Source: Alphaproteobacteria bacterium (GTDB lineage Bacteria; Pseudomonadota; Alphaproteobacteria; Rs-D84). From it: a DNA stretch of 8,135 nt. The translations under genes and the position numbers were made by a program. A model generated the notes under the pieces. That model saw nothing but the letters and a program-made list of their open reading frames with translations, ran no database searches and was not told where the DNA came from. Below are positions 6,346 through 8,135 of the stretch, in pieces. The stretch covers positions 1-8,135 of the forward strand of contig WRIM01000017.1 of assembly GCA_009782725.1 (NCBI GenBank), given 5' to 3'. Numbering within the stretch: position 1 is the stretch's first letter; each line of letters opens with the position of its first letter.

Positions 6346-6821
6346 ACCGTAAAATACATAAAATGTTCATCTTCGTCGGCCCAATATTTCGCGCCGATGT
6401 GTCCGTATAGTTTTTTAGTCGGTGTATTTTTTCCATAAACTGTAAAGCATATTCGCGTGACATTCGTCTTGCGCGCAATTTGGCGAAGCGCGGAAAGCAG
6501 AGTAAACACAACGCGGCTTCCCCTATATTCCGGCGTTATAAAAAGATACGGCACGTGGAACATTGTCGAAGTGTCCGTGGTCCAGCCATTGTAAAATGAA
6601 ATTGTGCCGACAATTTGGCCGTCGATTTCCGCAACATAAATATAAAGCAAAGGCCGCCCGTCAAAGCTAAGACGCTTTATCTCTGACTTTATTTTATCGC
6701 GGCGAATGCGCTTTGATTCGTGATCAAGTTTTTGAAAGTGTTTGTGAAAAGATACAAGAAGGTCGGCAATTTGGTCGATGTCGTTAACTCTTGCCCGGCG
6801 AATTTTAAGCGCGCCGTTCAT
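6342..6821 (-). CDS. GNAT family N-acetyltransferase
   Basis: The product resembles acetyl-CoA-dependent N-acetyltransferases of the GNAT fold. From the ATG at 6821 it has 159 residues: [16 protein letters not shown] at the N-terminus (beta 1 and alpha 1), a central [15 protein letters not shown] hairpin, motif A as [20 protein letters not shown] (acetyl-CoA pyrophosphate loop YRGSR at 99-103, somewhat divergent from the usual RGxGxG/A), and the late [18 protein letters not shown] segment where the family usually has N..A..LY..LGF. The substrate cannot be read from sequence. A GTG at 6830 would add three residues, but the ribosome binding site GAAGGTG sits at the right distance for the ATG. 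That site lies in the last codons of the permease gene, and only one base separates its stop from this ATG, so the two are translationally coupled. Confidence 0.85.
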   Translation of the reverse strand: MNGALKIRRARVNDIDQIADLLVSFHKHFQKLDHESKRIRRDKIKSEIKRLSFDGRPLLYIYVAEIDGQIVGTISFYNGWTTDTSTMFHVPYLFITPEYRGSRVVFTLLSALRQIARKTNVTRICFTVYGKNTPTKKLYGHIGAKYWADEDEHFMYFTV

Positions 6822-6822
6822 A

Positions 6823-7866
6823 TCAATCACCTTCTTTTGCGGGGATTTCGCCGTTGGCGGACAACAAGATTGCGACCCAGCGCGTCTTGTCGAATTGCGC
6901 CGTGATTACGAATATTGCGACCAGGAACGGCACGCTGAAAAACATTCCGACCGGGCCCCAAAGCATTCCCCAAAATACCAAATTAATAAGAATCGCCAAT
7001 GTGGAAAGGTTTAATGTCTTTCCCATGATTTTTGGTTCCAGCATATTGCTTATCAGAATCTGAAGCGCGACAAGTCCGGCCAATATTATTATTATCTCGT
7101 TCGTTGTGCCGGTTGTAATCATTGAATACAATACGGGAAGTCCGACGGTCACAATCGCGCCGAATGTCGGGATATAATTCATGATGAACGCGACGAACGC
7201 CCAAACGCCCGCGAATTCAAGCCCCATGTAAGACAAGAACAGGTAAACTGCCAAAGCGGTCAAAACCGACATCGCGGTCTTTACAAACATATAGCGCTTC
7301 ATATTGGTGTCGATCGAATTCAAGATATAGCGCATTTTCGTCGATTCTTTTTTGGCGGGGAAAAGACTTCGGAATTTGTTTCCGAATGTGCTTTGCTCTA
7401 TAAACATGAACAGCATATAGACCAACACAAACCCGATCGCCGTGGAGAATTGCGTGACGGAACCGCCGACTGACGACAAAAGGTGCGACGTATCGGGAAG
7501 AAAATTCGCGTCGATCGTAATTCCGAATTGTTCGGCGATATATTGTTGAAAGTGCAAAAGCCGCATCTGGATGTCCGGCATGCGCGTGATAAAGCCCGAA
7601 ATCGCCGGCCGAATCTGCGTTATGAACAACCATATAAACGCGCCCAGCGTGCAAAGCGATAATAAAAAGGACAAAATATCGAACCCGATATGGGCGAATT
7701 TCGGCGTATGCCTTTCAAGCGTGCGAAAGGGCAGGGCCTTGCGATAATAGGCCGTAATCGCGTTCAAAAGATACCATAAAAACGCGGCGACGACAATCGG
7801 GATAAATATCGTTTTGCCAATCCACAATATGAATATAAGCGATAAAAATATTATTATGCCATTCAC
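6823..7866 (-). CDS. AI-2E/PerM family membrane permease
   Basis: This is a 347-residue polytopic inner-membrane protein with about seven or eight hydrophobic segments, at roughly 2-16, 19-38, 60-84, 140-157, 197-215, 217-250, 257-275 and 288-325. A large soluble loop lies at about 85-135, as is typical of the family. The C-terminal half carries its signatures: NYIPTFGAI at 230-238, EPKIMGKTLNLSTL at 277-290 and VFWGMLWGPVGMFFSVP. The family was named for autoinducer-2 export, but many members have other or unknown substrates, including proposed cation antiport, so no substrate should be assumed. The GTG start at 7866 shares one base with the TAG stop of the preceding small gene, and no nearer Met is available. 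In many alphaproteobacteria this gene is followed by hda; here an acetyltransferase follows instead. Confidence 0.88.
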   Translation of the reverse strand: MNGIIIFLSLIFILWIGKTIFIPIVVAAFLWYLLNAITAYYRKALPFRTLERHTPKFAHIGFDILSFLLSLCTLGAFIWLFITQIRPAISGFITRMPDIQMRLLHFQQYIAEQFGITIDANFLPDTSHLLSSVGGSVTQFSTAIGFVLVYMLFMFIEQSTFGNKFRSLFPAKKESTKMRYILNSIDTNMKRYMFVKTAMSVLTALAVYLFLSYMGLEFAGVWAFVAFIMNYIPTFGAIVTVGLPVLYSMITTGTTNEIIIILAGLVALQILISNMLEPKIMGKTLNLSTLAILINLVFWGMLWGPVGMFFSVPFLVAIFVITAQFDKTRWVAILLSANGEIPAKEGD

Positions 7867-8102
7867 TATTCGGCCGATGTTTCAGTTATTTCGATTTGCT
7901 CTATGGCGACGGTGTTCAGCTGAGGCGCTTTTTGCAATGCGCTTGATATCGTGAATACCGATACCAATATCCATACGATGAACGCGATGTTTATAAGCCA
8001 CGCGATATTCGCATATACTCCGGGCGTGTGGTCGCGCATTTTCTTTGCGCCTAAAATCGCCCATGGGATAAAGAATATTACCAATGCGAAATCATCACGC
8101 AC
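7866..8102 (-). CDS. Small predicted membrane protein of unknown function
   Basis: The 78-residue product has two hydrophobic segments, about 5-19 (FALVIFFIPWAILGA) and 30-52 (YANIAWLINIAFIVWILV), joined by a short charged loop KKMRDHTPG. A polar, acidic tail follows (EQIEITETSAE). I do not recognise a family. Its TAG stop shares a base with the GTG start of the permease gene, so it is probably co-translated with it and may assist or regulate it. The start is uncertain: GTG at 8102 has GGAA about 6 nt upstream, and a TGA in the same frame at 8120-8118 limits any upstream extension. An ATG at 8039 would remove the first hydrophobic segment. Good codon use and conserved-looking operon spacing support a real gene. 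Confidence 0.65.
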   Translation of the reverse strand: MRDDFALVIFFIPWAILGAKKMRDHTPGVYANIAWLINIAFIVWILVSVFTISSALQKAPQLNTVAIEQIEITETSAE

Positions 8103-8135
8103 AGCGTTCCGTAAAAATCATAAAGAAGCATCATG
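8078..8135 (-). CDS. Possible 3' end of an upstream gene entering from the right edge
   Basis: On the minus strand one frame is open from the edge to a TAA at 8080-8078 and reads MMLLYDFYGTLCVMISHW. It would overlap the start of the small membrane protein gene by 25 bp. It is too short to identify. It could be a gene end, a chance frame, or the true N-terminus of the small membrane protein if a frameshift lies near 8100. Confidence 0.2.
   Translation of the reverse strand, partial: MMLLYDFYGTLCVMISHW

Noticed and set aside
7217..7654. 145-residue minus-strand frame inside the permease gene
   Set aside because: It is an out-of-frame shadow of a well-recognised membrane permease, rich in Arg and His.

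Overview
The window looks like ordinary bacterial chromosome of moderate GC, very probably from an alphaproteobacterium. The reasons are a short RNase D without HRDC domains, a ParE-type topoisomerase IV B subunit with the IGGTDE-type N-terminus, a type I DnaJ, and a REP-like palindromic element beginning GTCATGCCGGCGAAGGCCGG. No rRNA, tRNA, CRISPR array, IS element or phage gene was found. The compact, tightly overlapping layout suggests a small or streamlined genome, but this is inference and I cannot name the genus.

Layout. Positions 1-111 hold the C-terminal tail of an unrecognised + strand gene, built partly on a tandem 7-bp repeat; its stop overlaps the start of rnd (108-740, RNase D). 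rnd converges on and overlaps fba by 8 bp (733-1686, minus, class II fructose-bisphosphate aldolase). Positions 1687-1975 hold the fba promoter, a multi-hairpin palindromic repeat, and a strong promoter with a leader hairpin. That promoter drives two + strand cell-envelope genes: a small lipoprotein (1976-2383) and an eight-strand-type outer-membrane beta-barrel protein (2472-3056), separated by a strong hairpin. A bidirectional terminator (3073-3101) separates them from convergent parE (minus, start at 5077). parE and dnaJ (5179-6345) are divergent from a compact promoter region, and parE may be transcribed with almost no leader. dnaJ converges on and overlaps by 4 bp a minus-strand operon read from the right edge: small membrane protein (7866-8102), AI-2E/PerM family permease (6823-7866) and GNAT acetyltransferase (6342-6821), linked by 1-bp overlap or 1-bp spacing.

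The genes are mainly housekeeping: RNA processing, central carbon metabolism, chromosome decatenation, protein folding and envelope. I do not see a convincing undescribed system. The points most worth a second look are the stop-avoiding heptamer repeat at the left edge, the possible near-leaderless parE mRNA, the Asp-to-Glu change in the ParE TOPRIM motif, the triple cysteine in the outer-membrane protein, and the lipoprotein/barrel pair with a structured intergenic hairpin.
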